A stretch of 64,000 nt of DNA from Serinus canaria (Eukaryota; Chordata; Aves; Passeriformes; Fringillidae): positions 60,125,543 to 60,189,542 of the forward strand of contig NC_066314.1 of the NCBI RefSeq assembly GCF_022539315.1, written 5' to 3'. Under the pieces are notes generated by a model. It searched no databases and had not been told where the DNA came from. It worked only from the letters and a program-made list of their open reading frames with translations. The position numbers and the translations under genes are program-made. How positions within the stretch are numbered: the first letter of the stretch is position 1; each line of letters starts with the position of its first letter. Positions 44,601 through 56,859 of this stretch are shown here, in pieces.

Positions 44601-47385
44601 GCTTCCCTAGTGAGGTTAATCAACACATGATCACTCAGCAGATTTGTGGAGCACTTTGGAGCTCAAATCTTGCAGCTTTGGAGCACTTAGAAGCCCCACA
44701 GAAGATTGCTAGAAGATATTTACTGTGGAGAGTAAAGGCAGGCAGCCATCACAGCTGCCTTCAAGATACAGGACACAGAAACATTTATGTTCAATCTGGA
44801 TGTCACTCTGGCCCAGAGTGTGGTTTTGTATTAGTTTAAACCAACTTAAATGGTTGCTTTTCCTCCCTCGTGACTACAGTTCCCCTCTGCCTACCCTTGC
44901 ATCAATTCTGGCATTTATTTGACTCCTCCTTCTGTATTTTCCACCATGGCAGAGGCTCCTTTGAGCCTGCAGCTCCACAGCCAGTTCACCTGGCTTCCAG
45001 GTGTGTGTGGCATTCACTGGGGCAGGCACACACAGCCAGGGACAGGCTGAGGCTCTGCCTGCACATTTTGCTTGGGCATGTCACCAGCCTTGGCTGTGAC
45101 TGACACACGTGACCTGGTGGGCACCTTACTCTTCAGAGGAGAGAGACTCCTGCTGCCACCCTCAGCAGAAATCAAGACCACAAGGGCAGTAACTGGACCT
45201 CTTAGATATCCCTCTTTTTGCTATTATGTCATGCAATTGATTGATATCAGGTGCCTTCTGGCCAGGTGGAGTCCCATGGCAGGTCTGCAGACAGTCAGAT
45301 CACTGTGATGCCACACCTGCAGCTCAGGGCTTTCAAGGAATGATGGAGTGAGCCAGATCCCCTAAACCTGGTGTTACTGATCAGAAGAGAAGCACTCCAG
45401 GGAGAAAAGTCTCCAGTGCCTGCCCATCACACCAGGCTGCCATGCTCTGTTCCTGCAGCGAGCCAGGAGAGTGGAACTCAACCTTTTGTGTTAGTCTGGA
45501 CAGGGCTTCTCCCTTCCTCTTTCCTTCTGAGGACAAGAGTCATCCTTTCAAGTCTTCTCTTGCTCAAAGCCATTTGACTCAGGTCCCAAACCTGCACCTC
45601 CTCCCTAGGCAGATGAGAAAAACCAGAAGCTTTGTTGCTCTCATTGCTTCATGACCATAGATGATGTTAATTGCCCCCAAAGCAACTAATTTCAGGAAGC
45701 ATTCCCTTGCCCACTGAGTCAGGAACACAACCACTAAACAAGACATAAAGATACACATCACAGCCCATTATTTCACTAATCTCAGAAGAGCTGCAGCAGC
45801 ATGTCTTACATGTGACTCACAAACCCACATTGCTTGGATTCTACCTGGTAACTTAAAGCCTTGAAATGCTGTCCCAGGTTTCTCTCCTGGATTGGCTGAG
45901 GACTTGCACCCTGGAAAGCTGCAGCCTCAGACCTCCAAGGGGATTCAGCATCTCAGCCACTGACAGTCCCAAGTCAGAGCAGTCAGCCCAGATTTAGGGG
46001 AGAGCAGATTTAGGGAAGGTGGCTGACTGTAATGAGGCTTGGGCAAAGTGGAGGTGCCCAGCTGAAAAAAAGCTGACCTGGAAAGGAGGGACCTCGTTAG
46101 CAACTGACAGGACACACTCAGATAGTTTCTGTGGAGAGACAGGGAACAACATGTGGATCATTAACAAAAGGAAGTGTTCTGTGTCAGGCTGCTTTCCCCT
46201 CACCTCTACCTGCCAGTCAGGAGAAAAGCTGGAATTCTGCTGCTCAAACTGCCCCTAACTAGTGCTACCACACCTCCTTGGTCTTCCTGAACCAGCCTTA
46301 GAGGAAGGAAACAGAAAAAGCATCCAAGTGGGAGCGTGCCCCAGCTGTGCAGGTTTCAGCTGCTCCAGATGTGGGATGGGAATAGGGCTGCAGGTCTCCA
46401 AGAGCCACTGTCAGGAAGGTGCTCTCCCTGCTCCAAGGCTGCTGAGTGCACAGGAGGTAAAAGCTCAGGGTGGGGTCACAGTGTTGGCACATTTGGTCTG
46501 TGCCAAATGTGCTCAGCCAGGAGCTGACAGACTGGGTTTCACCCCCTGGCTCCTTTGTCTGTGGCTGTGATTGCTGCAAGCCACAGCTGGCCAGCTGAAC
46601 TCCAGGCTGGAAAGGCACACCCATCCTTCATTTTGATTTAAATGGGTTACTCCCTTTTTTCACAGGTAACTTCCACTGAAAGTCTCTCGGGTGCATTTCT
46701 GCAGCCACAGAGAAATCAATGCATCCCTGTGAATTCCCAGCTGTAGAGGAAACAGAGGTGAGTGTTGCCCCACTCCTGCCAGCCCCAGCCCAGCCCAGCC
46801 CCAGCCCTTCCCTGCTGCTGGAAGCCAGCCCAGGGCAGTAACAAAGGGAAGGCATTGGCCTCTGCCTGCTTAGTGCCAACACAGCCCCTCTGGTGACTCA
46901 CCTGGCACTGCCACCCAGCAGGTGAGGGTTTATTAAGTGGGAAATGATTTCCAGGGCAGTCACTGGTGCCAGGATCCAGCCTCACTGCAGGAACCTTGCA
47001 CTGCTGCCACCTCAGCATGGCAGGATGGCTGCAGCAAGGCCAGGTGCAAGGGAGCAGCAACATGGGGCACATCACAGCCTCCTGCTCTGCTCCCCAGCAC
47101 CAGGTGGAAGAGGAGGCACAGCTTCAGAAACCCTGAAAAAATTCCAATTAAGTTTTTATAAGAAAAGAGGAACCTTCTCATTTTAAGGAGGGGGGGAAAA
47201 AAAGGCCTTTGAACATACTGAACATAGTATTTCCTACTTCTAGATTTTACTTTTTCTTTTGTGAAATGGGAAGTGGAGGACACAAATAAATAAAATGTCC
47301 CAGAGACCCATAGAAGTCTCCAGTGACCTCAGAGATAACTCAGCCCCCCAAAGGTGAGAGATCCCCAGCAAACCCTGTTCCCTTC
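41677..47385. other. Intergenic, nothing recognised
   Basis: Mixed-composition unique sequence. A short CAGCC-rich run lies at about 46780-46808. Parts of 45-47 kb are GC-richer and give ORFs up to about 120 codons on both strands, none with recognisable motifs. Confidence 0.7.
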
Positions 47386-47936
47386 TGTGGTATTTACAGG
47401 GTCTCCTGTCATGGGGAGGAAAGATGAATCTGACTCCATGTTCTTAGAAGGCATATTATTATATTATATTATATTATATTATATTATATTATATTATATT
47501 ATATTATATTATATTATATTATATTATATTATATTATATTATATTATATTATATTATATTATATTATATTATATTATATTATATTATATTAATCATATCA
47601 TATCAATTTATTATACTATGCTATCCTAAAAATATACTAAAGAATAGAGAAAAAACACTTACAGAAAGCTTAACAAGATACTAATGAAAAACTTGTGACT
47701 CTCTCCAGAGTCTGACACATTTGGACTGTGATTGGTCATTAAGTCAAAACAATTCACATGAAACCAATCAAACAACCACCTGTTGGATAAACAATCTCCA
47801 AGCCACATTCCAAAGCAGCAAAACACAGGAGAAGCAAATGAGATAATATTGTTTTCCTTTTTCTCTGAGGCTTCTCAGTTTCCCAGGAGAAGAATCCTGG
47901 CCAAAGAGGATTTTTTCAGAAAATATGATGGTGACA
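47386..47936 (-). mobile_element. Solo LTR, copy 4, expanded by a microsatellite
   Basis: 551 bp from tgtggtattt to ggtgaca on the + strand; sense strand minus. Candidate 6-bp target-site duplications differ by one base: cccttc (47380-47385) and cccctc (47937-47942). Its extra length relative to its relatives comes from a pentanucleotide array at 47461-47590 placed where the others have a short attatatt run. Shared blocks gattggtcattaagtcaaaa and caggagaagcaaatgagata are intact. Confidence 0.9.
47461..47590. repeat. (ATATT)26 microsatellite inside LTR
   Basis: Twenty-six perfect ATATT units (130 bp), with imperfect units just before (from 47453) and atcatatcatatc degenerating after. It creates a Tyr-Ile-Ile-Leu-Tyr repeat ORF that is not a gene. 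Confidence 0.97.
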
Positions 47937-48290
47937 CCCCTCACCTACCCAAAGAGCTCACAGAGCACACACCAGCGTGTTCCCTCCCTAGGACCAGCCA
48001 ATCTCTCTTTCACAGATGGTGCCACAATTATTTAGGCCCAAGGTAAGCAAAACACACTTCCAAAGCACTGGTAGGAGGGATCAGGCAGTCCAGGTCCTGT
48101 TCCTGTGAACATCTTCCATTAAGGTGTAACAGAACTCTCCCAGGAGCAATTTGCCAGGAGGCATCAATCAGAATTCCTGTACTGGTGAACAGCAAATTTC
48201 CAGAGATAACTGCTTCCTCTCCATGCTTCATCCCAGGAAAAACTCAAGGCATGGGGCTCACAGCAATCTGATCAAATTGAAGAATCTGCT

Positions 48291-48345
48291 CATGCAGGAT
48301 GGCCTTTGAAAGGTCCCTTCCAACCCAAATCATTCTGTGACTCTC
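48291..48345 (+). mobile_element. CR1 LINE 3' tail fragment
   Basis: catgcaggatggcctttgaa, aggtcccttccaacccaaat and cattctgtgactct match the CR1 3' end well. This is a short truncated tail, typical of dead-on-arrival CR1 insertions. Confidence 0.85.
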
Positions 48346-49965
48346 ATTAAATCCTTTTGGTTAAAAACATTCTAATAACCCCACCCTTTCTAGTAAATCC
48401 TAAGGGTGGACTTATGTGCTTTCCTAATCACCAACATATTAATCACTTTTCCAGGAATTCTGCAAGAGGAGACTTTGCAACATAAAGCAGATTTAGTTAA
48501 CATAAGCTGGAGCCAAGAGCATTTTGACATCAAGGGTAGCAGCCTCGACATAACGGAATTGAAGTATTAGACTATTAAAAGCATTTTGGGTGTGGATGTA
48601 ACTTGAAGCAAATTTAGGAAGTCAAACACAACAGGCAACCACATAACAAGGTAAGAGCATTGTTTTGGAATCTTGTAGGGCCCCTGATTCTGATAAGAAG
48701 GCATCCAAGTAAAACAGGAAGAATTATGAGAGTAAAATCAATGTATACCCATCAAAGGTTAAGAACTATTGCCTGCAGTTTCATGTGTAAGCACTCTTAC
48801 TCCAGCTGTAAAAAGAATCATTAAATTTTTTTTTTCAAAGCCTGATGGTGTAAACACACATTTAACCAAATTCTCTTATTCCTTTTCATCATACACCACC
48901 TTTGATAGGTGAATTCCTCCATGACAGGACTCTTGGATGGTGCTCAGCAACTGAGACTCTGTGGGGGAAAAGAAAAAGTTGTTGGGGCCAGAGAGGCTGC
49001 TGATGGAACATGATGTGGTTTCCTACAAAAGAAGCATGCACAAATGACAAGAGGAAGGAATTAAGCCAGAAAAAGTCACTTTTGACCCAGTTCCTCTATT
49101 TAACTTGCAATATTACTGCTGAAGTATGGGTGTCTCTGAGTCTGAATTGAAGGCACTTGAGACAGTATTTCATGTTCAGACTCAAGTGTTTATTATTTCT
49201 TATCAGTAAAACAGTTTCACAACCATGAGTTTGGCAGCTTTTCATTAGAAGGCACAAAATGGCCACAATCTCTTGTTACAAGGTGTTTTAAGACTAAACT
49301 ATCCAATTAACAGCTGACACCTGGATTATTTTCCCTTTTAACCCAATAACTGATCCCAAAGAACTGCAATGAAGACTTTGCTGCCCAATTACCAAATGCC
49401 ACCCAAACCCATGGAGAAGAAGGAAGAAGAAGCATGAAGAAGAAACCCAGGATGACAGCCTGTGCTCTCCATCTTGCTTCCATCCACACCGTACTAAAAA
49501 TCCCAAAACCTCAATGTCTCACCAAGTCATATACCTACACTGCTCTCTATAATCTATTTCACACTTTTGTGGATTCTAGTCTATCCTGAGGTCTAGGAAA
49601 CTTTCTCCATGAATGAGGGTCAAAGTCAGTGCTCCCCTGGGGATCAGGGCACCCCAGAACAGACAGAGAAATATTCCCAGTGCCCTGGGTTTCCACACTG
49701 AAGAAGTAAAAGCAGTTTAACTACAAACTCCATGCATGCCAGCAATTGGGCTTTGAAAGGCATGACTGTAGTGCTCTGTATAGCTCTCTGAGAGTCCCTT
49801 TGTAGTCGCCTTACATTGGGAAACTGGTGCAGACAAGTTTGCTTGGGCTCAAACCATGGAAAAGGAGCAGCCAAAGAGTTACTGGGAAGGGCATCACTCC
49901 CAGCACCAGTGCTGTAATGTCTTCTGAGACTAAAGATAAATACATTTCAGGTGACAGAAATGCTG

Positions 49966-50013
49966 TAAAAACAACAACAACAACAAAAATACCAAAGCAA
50001 ACAAACAAACAAA
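49966..50013. repeat. (CAA)n and (CAAA)n simple repeat
   Basis: aaaacaacaacaacaacaaa followed by about five caaa units. Confidence 0.9.
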
Positions 50014-51120
50014 CAAGGCAGGTAACAATGGAAGGCTAAGTGGGGATCTGCCTGATTAGCACTGCACAAGTGTGAGAGGAGAGCTTGAGGCTGGGCAGTC
50101 CTGAGGCCATGCATTCCTGGTGCTTAAAGGATAACACTCCTGGGGGTCACCCAGACAGGAGACCTGGGAAGAAGCAAAGTGCTACAATGAAAACCTCACA
50201 TTCCATTAAGAAATCTCCCTCTGCAGTTGTTCCCTCTGTGCCTCAGACTGAGCTGCATTTCTGTATTTTTATCAAGTAGCTTTACCTGTATCATATATCT
50301 TTGGGGTTAGCCAGACAAAGGGGAAGTAATAAATTGGAGCATATAGAACAAGATAATAAAATGCAGAAGTTTTTTACTGCTGGCCCATCAGCCTGAGAAA
50401 ATATATGAGATCTTGGCTGGAGCAATGATCAAGAAACACATTAAGGAGCATTAATTCCTCTCAAGTGCTTTCTTGAAAAACAACTTCTCTTATCTTAGCC
50501 CCAAAGTTACCTCTGTCCCTTGCAAATTTCTGCCTTAATTCCAGCAGAAGGATGGCTATGATTTCAGTAGTTAAAAATTATTTGCAGAGATAACAAACCT
50601 ATTGTAACTGAAATGACTGATGGACCCACTAATCTCAAAGGGAGGAAATTCACAGAACTTAAATTTCCCATTTTATTCATTTTTATTCATCTCGTCAGCA
50701 GTTCAGCCCACATGAGCAGTGACAGTGGGGTCACAGCAAGTTCAAGGCACACTTACACCATTACCTGAACAAGGTTTTTTGTCCTGTGAAATCTATTTCC
50801 TATCTGGGTTACAGGAGGAAACAAGACCTGTGCTTCTAAACTGGTTTTATATGGAGCCAAACAAATGATTTATCTATCTTTGACTTAATCAAAAACTTAT
50901 TTCCACTAAGGGCTAGTCTCTGCCTCTTCTGGTTGAAACATCTGGGCTATAACCTCCTGCAAGGAAGTCTGTTCCACAGCCAAAATTTCAGCCAGATAGG
51001 CACAAGCAGGCATTGAGTGAGAGTCCTGGGTGTGATTTGTGTCAGGGGAGTGTCTCTGTCAGTGCCAGAACTAACCTGATGGATGCTGAAGTTCTGCCCT
51101 GCCAACATGAAAAAGCTGAG

Positions 51121-51529
51121 AGTATTTTTGGGATCCTCCATCGTGGGGAGGAAAGATGAATCTGACTCCATGTTCTTAGAAGGCTGATTTATTATTTTAT
51201 ATTATATTAAAGAATGCTATACTAAACTATATTAAAGAATACAGAAAGGATACAGACCGAAGGCTAAAAATATAATAATGAAAAACTGGTGACTCCTTTC
51301 AGAGTCCTGACACAGCTGGACTAGGATTGGTCATTAAGTCAAAAACCATTCACATAAAACCAATCAAACAATGATCTGTTGGTACACAATGTCCAAACCA
51401 CATCCCAAAGCAGCAAAACACAGGAGAAGCAATCAGATAATTATTGTTTTAATTTTTCTCTGAGGCTTCTCAGCTTCCCAGGAGAAGAAATCCTGGCAAA
51501 GGGATTTTTCTGAAAATGTGACAGTGACA
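51121..51529 (-). mobile_element. Solo LTR, copy 5
   Basis: About 409 bp, matching copies 4 and 2 from ggatcctccatcgtggggag through tgactccatgttcttagaag to gggatttttctgaaaatgtg and gtgaca. The left terminal TG appears mutated (agtatttttggg), so the left end is approximate. No matching target-site duplication was seen. Sense strand minus. Confidence 0.88.
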
Positions 51530-54500
51530 AACTGCTGCTGGCTCTGAGCCCCAGCACACTTTAGCTCCTCAAGGCCCAGCACAAGGACTATGGAAGCCCA
51601 GGAAGAGCAGCATTAGGCCTTTTACAATGCAGTGTGCACGTACAGCCAGTCCTGAACACCTCCTGAAAAAGTGCAAGCCCTTCTCAGGCAGGGACAACCC
51701 ATCAGCTCTGTTGGCTCCCCTCAACTGTTCCCAAAACTGGGCTCCACTTATTGCAAGGTCAGGGCTTCCAGGGCTGATTCTGCCATCCTGTAAAAAGCAC
51801 ATTCCTACACAGCTCAGACAAGGAGATCTATGGTTTTAATACAATAAAACGAAAATTCCCGTTTTCACTCTCTCAAGGCCTGTGTGAAACCAAGCAGGCA
51901 GTAAAAAGACTGCTTGCATGGGGCACTGTACACACTTAAAAGCTAACTATATCTTCAATACTGAAATTTTATACAGATTTAATTTGCCTTTTTTGCTGTA
52001 CTTGAGAAACAGTAATGGGACACCCCCCAGGGCTAATTTAATATAGTTTTGTGAACAAAGCATCTGCTTCACATCTCCAAGCAAATGAGTTTGAAGTCTT
52101 ACACAGAGTGGATTGCATTAACCTTTCTAATTATTTTTCTCCTGAGAAAGCACTTCCAGATTTCTCCTGACAAAACATATTTCACTCCTGAAGTGTATTT
52201 ACAGCCAATAATTAAAACAAACCTAGAGCTAATGCACACACACTTTTGTAAAACAGGCAGCCCAAGAGCAGAACCACAAATGCTAAAGAGCCTTACAGCT
52301 CCACAAAGCCTTGGAGCAGCCTGTAAACACAGCTGATAACAAATTCCACAAAATGCATGCCAGCCACAGATTAAATAACCAAACCCCTGGAAGTTAAGGT
52401 CTGACACCAGGAGTGTGTTTAGTCCTCTCATTAAAAAGTCCTATGTTTGTGTAAAATGCAGAGGCTTGACATGCTCCAGCAGAATGTGTCTGTGCATTCC
52501 AGCACGGCAAAGGATCAGTATTTAACATCAAAACAGCCCCAGGAACATCCACCGGGTCTTTGAATGACAGACAGCAGAACGTGTGTCCTCCCTCTCTCCC
52601 TACCCCAAATTGTGCACAGCTCTGTGTGATGCTGCTCCACAGGGCAGCTGAGACACTGGATGGTGCCTTCCTGTGATAAACAGGCACATTTATTGGGAAC
52701 TCAGCACATTCAGAAAAATGAAATGAACCAAAGCAAAAGTGCAGTGAATCACCAGTGGCTGGTTCCTTTGAAGGGAAATGGAAATTGGAGATGGCACACT
52801 GGAAAGGATCACGTTTCCTCTGCCTCTATCACCTTTCCTCTGCCTCTGCCAGTGCCTTTTACATGCCACTTGCATTTTTAGCTCAAATCTACAAAGGAAA
52901 AAATTCTTTCATAATGGCTGCATTGAGCTGATAAACAATGGAAAACTGCTGATTTTATTCTATTTTAAAGAAGCACAGAATGATTTTGGACTAGGCACAG
53001 TAGCACTGAGTTCTGTTTTAACTTGGTATAATTACAACTGGCCATTCTTATGCTGAACTAACATCAAAGAACAATTTGAATAATAGCCCATAACTCACCC
53101 TAACATATGTAATTAGAAACGAAATTTAATATGTTCCCAGGCTATTCAGAGAGAATGGGAAGTGCAGACTTTTGAATTCATACTGTGTAGGAACTGTTTA
53201 ATAATACGACAGCTAAAGATTAATCACCCATCACAGTGCAAAGATCAGGTAATATTAAACAACCAAACAAAAATCGAGCTGCTGAGCACTAAGGAAACAC
53301 ATTATAAACACTGTGGAAATGATACATGCCAAAGTCAAATTAATTTATTATATAATTCAACCACTATGGGAAGAAAAAATAAAGAAAAAATATAAAAAAG
53401 GGACTTGGGGCCTCTGTGCAGCATGTGGCAGTCCCAAAGACAGGCTGAGGCTCTGCCTGGTCAGAAATGGCCATCCAGCCTCCAGGACTGCAGCCTGGAG
53501 TGGGAGCCTCCCACCAGGGTGGGAAGGAGCAGGGTGGCCACATCCCAGCCCCACTGAGCAGCTGCAGGAGCCTCCAGCGAGTGCTGAGGAGTCTCAGCTG
53601 AGCCAGTGGCAACGGCCTGAGCTACAGCCATCCCCTGGAGACACTCTACAGGGCTCCTGGACCTGTCCTGCTGCTGCTTTTCACATGTCATGGCTCACAC
53701 AGTGACACAACATCTTCATTTCTCCAGCTAAACCCTCCCTCCCAGGTCTTTCCCCCTGCCAGTATTTGCACATGGTGGCTTGTCCTGGTTCCGAGCAAAT
53801 TTGGGAGATAAAAGCATCATACAGTCAGTCCAGGACATGGGGAGATGGTCATAGTCCTTCAGGTAAGCACTAAAGGACCATTCCATAATGGACCAGGCAG
53901 GCAACAAAAATAATAAATAATCTGAAAATGCTGGCATGAAAACTCTATGTAAACAGGAAAGGGTGAGTGGAGTACAAATGTGCAAAAAGGCTTTCAACTA
54001 TTAAATTGCTGTCTTATGAAAGAAACTGCTGCCTGTGAAATACAGGGAGTTATCTGCTTCAAATAAAATAAATGAAGTAGAAAAGTCACTGTGATAAAAC
54101 ATCTATGTCAGGTAGCACATGGGGAACAGGTACAACTCATGGCTAATGACTCCTCACCTTTCTAAGCACTTTGTCCCTGGAGCTGCTGCACATTTTCTTG
54201 AGATGGTGTCTCACTGAAGCTTTTGTAACTGATTGATAGTCTAATAATTCTAATTGCATTTAATGGATTTACCACTTACCTTGGAATCGCTGCATTTAAA
54301 TCTTTTTTTTATCCTGATCATTTCTCAATATATTCTGTGATTCTGCCTTGCTCTCCACCCCTCACATACTGAAACTGGGCTTCAAGAAGAAAGCAGGAGG
54401 TGCCTTTCATGCCCTAGATAAAAATGCTGTTTTAATGAGGCATTCAGGCAAGGGGGTACAGTGAACAGGAAGATTTCCCTTATGGGTTTACATGTTGGGT

Positions 54501-54873
54501 TTGTGAGTTTTTTGACTTGGCTCTTCTGCTCTCTTCCCATTCTCCAGCTCTGAACTTGTTGATCCCCAGGACTTGTCACCAGCTCAAGCTGAAACAATAC
54601 CTTGTGGAGGGCACGTGGCTCTGGACATGCCCATAGAGCTTTTCTGAGGTTTTGTGACAGGAGATATGGGGTGGAAAGCTCCAAAGAACCAAACGCAGTA
54701 AGTCACAAAAGGTAAAAAGGAGGACTTAAAATGTTTCTCAGTCCCTAGTAAATACCTCAATATATTTTGGAGGTGACCAGCAGTTGCTCTGGATTATTGA
54801 GCTTTCTGTGGCACTCCAAGTATCATCAGAGAAGCTGCCAAAGGTGCCTGTGCTGAGTGTAGGGACCACACTT
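51530..54873. other. Intergenic, nothing recognised
   Basis: Unique sequence. A GC-rich patch at 53400-53700 holds overlapping ORFs on both strands without motifs. Confidence 0.7.
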
Positions 54874-54879
54874 CTGGGT

Positions 54880-55298
54880 TGTGGTGTTTGTGAGGTCCCC
54901 AGGAGGAGGTGAAAGATGAGGAATCTGACTCCATGTTCTCAGAAGGCTGATATATCGTATTATATCATATCATATTATATTATAGAATGATATACTAAAA
55001 CCATACTAAAGAAAGGATATAGACAGTAGGCTTAACAAGAATGAATAATGAAAACTCTTGTGACTGACTCAGCGAGTCTGACACAGCAGGCTGTGATTGG
55101 TCATTAGCTAAAAACAATTCACATGAAACGAATCAATATGCACCAGTTGGTAAACAATGTCCAGACCACATTCCAAAGCAGCCAAACACAGGAGAAGCAA
55201 ATCAGATAATTATTATTTACAGTTTTCTCTGCAGTTTCTCAACTTCCCAGGAGAAGAAATCCTGGCGAAGGGATTTTTCAGAAAATATCACGGTGACA
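54880..55298 (-). mobile_element. Solo LTR, copy 6, with TSD
   Basis: 419 bp from tgtggtgtttgtgaggtccc to cacggtgaca, flanked by a perfect 6-bp duplication, ctgggt (54874-54879 and 55299-55304). Its left end (tgaggtccccaggaggaggt) defines a subfamily shared with copy 7. Sense strand minus. Confidence 0.93.
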
Positions 55299-55304
55299 CT
55301 GGGT

Positions 55305-56480
55305 CTTTTGGTTTGATTTATTTTAAAAGTTGGCTTCTGAATTTACCTCTGCTCTTCCTCTTTACTCAAATGCATGTGACCAAAGAAATGTCAGCAGGCA
55401 ATATTATAATTCTGTGGAAGACAGAGAGCAAGAGCCAACTGCATTGGTTTTAGCCAGCTGGGAAAGTCTCCAACAGCCAGGGTGATTTCCCTGCTCTTTG
55501 CTCTTCCTTCTTCACATGAGTTTCTGTGAGCTTTAGCAGGACTACAGGGCTGTATTCATCTATAGGTATATATTTATATTTATTTATAGAGACATTATTC
55601 TTATATAAACTTTAAAACTAATCCCATATATGTGTGTAGAGGTATAACCTGCTATAAAATCATAGGTTATATAGTAATATATAGTATAGGTTATATAGCA
55701 ATCATGGTTAACCCTAATAAATGGTAATAATGATCCACTGATTGCACATAAACACTATATCAAGGCCACACACACAAGAGGTTCCTTTACCCACCACTGT
55801 TAATGAAACTGCTATTTATAGAAAACATGTTTGTTTCTGTGCTCATGATAAAGATTGAGTAATGAATTCCTCAGGGTTATTTTAGGTTCATGCACACACA
55901 CAAATTTAAACTGCTTACACAGCTGCACCTGGACTTCTTCCCTTCTGTTTGGCAGCCAGGAGTTATCCTGGGCTCTGAAATAGTTTGTCTTGTTTAACAT
56001 TAATGTTAAGCAATGTAAACAGCTAACAATATCCCACAGTTAGCCGTAATGCTAAGATACACACAGCACTGAGGAACCCTCACTCTCCTTATTTGCAAGG
56101 ACAATTAAGCAATCGTAGACAGGGATACACAGGGCCATTGTTTGCCTGGTTTTCAGGTCACTGGAGTCCCACAGAAATAAGGAAGACTGACCATTGCCAG
56201 ATCCATTTCAACAGGCTGAGGAAACCTCTAAGTCTCCATCACCCAAATCAGACTGAGCAGCTTCAATTTCCATGGACATCTCCCAGCCTGCAGCTGCTGC
56301 ACAGGGGTGGATTGGCAAAGGGAAGGCAAATAATGGAGCAAACCCCACCACTTAACATCTCTGGGGACATGTGAGACCACAGACATACTTTAAGCTGATA
56401 ATGAGAATGAGCATTAGGTTGATCTAATGCTCTTTAGCAGACACTGCATCCACTTCACTCCTGGCATGGATTGAATCACC
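55305..56480. other. Intergenic, AT-rich
   Basis: A strongly AT-rich stretch with tata/ttta runs at 55560-55700. Nothing else was recognised. Confidence 0.7.
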
Positions 56481-56486
56481 ATGGAG

Positions 56487-56859
56487 TGTGGTGTTGTGAG
56501 GTCCCCAGGACGAGGTGAGAGATGTTGGAGAACTTTGACTCCAAGTTCTCAGAAGGCTGATATATATCACATTATATCACATTATATTTTGTATTATATG
56601 CTATACTAAAACTGTACTAAAGAAAGAGAAAGGAGACATCAGGAGGCTAGCAAAGAATGGATAATAAAAACCTGTGACAGACTGAGAGTCTGACACAGCT
56701 GGCTATGATTGGCCATTAATTAAAAACAGTTCACATGTTTGGATAAACAATCTCCAGACCACATTCCAAAGGAGCAAAACATGGAGAAGCTGAGGCTTCT
56801 CATCTTCCCAGGAGAAGAAATCCTGGCAAAGGGGTTTTTCAGAAAGTATCACGGTGACA
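56487..56859 (-). mobile_element. Solo LTR, copy 7, with near-perfect TSD
   Basis: 373 bp from tgtggtgttgtgaggtcccc to cacggtgaca. Flanking hexamers are atggag (56481-56486) and atggaa (56860-56865), a 5/6 match. It lacks the ~40 bp between aaaacat and ggagaagctgaggc that other copies have, an internal deletion. Sense strand minus. Confidence 0.92.

Larger units (their letters stand above)
47937..51120. other. Intergenic with CR1 tail and simple repeats
   Basis: Contains a CR1 3' tail at 48291-48345 and (CAA)n/(AAAC)n at 49966-50013. Otherwise nothing was recognised. Confidence 0.75.

Noticed and set aside
46262..47283. Cluster of ORFs of 100-119 codons near 46-47 kb
   Set aside because: GC-richer sequence gives open frames in several frames at once; none looks like a protein family.
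47354..47629. 91-codon ORF with a Tyr-Ile-Ile-Leu repeat
   Set aside because: It is produced by the ATATT array inside an LTR.
53313..53705. 130-codon ORF in a GC-rich patch
   Set aside because: Open frames occur on both strands there because stop codons are rare in GC-rich DNA. No motifs or splice signals support a gene.
56409..56432. Inverted repeat gagcattag / ctaatgctc with a 6-nt loop
   Set aside because: A 9-bp stem is expected by chance many times in 64 kb, and there is no T-run or other sign of function.
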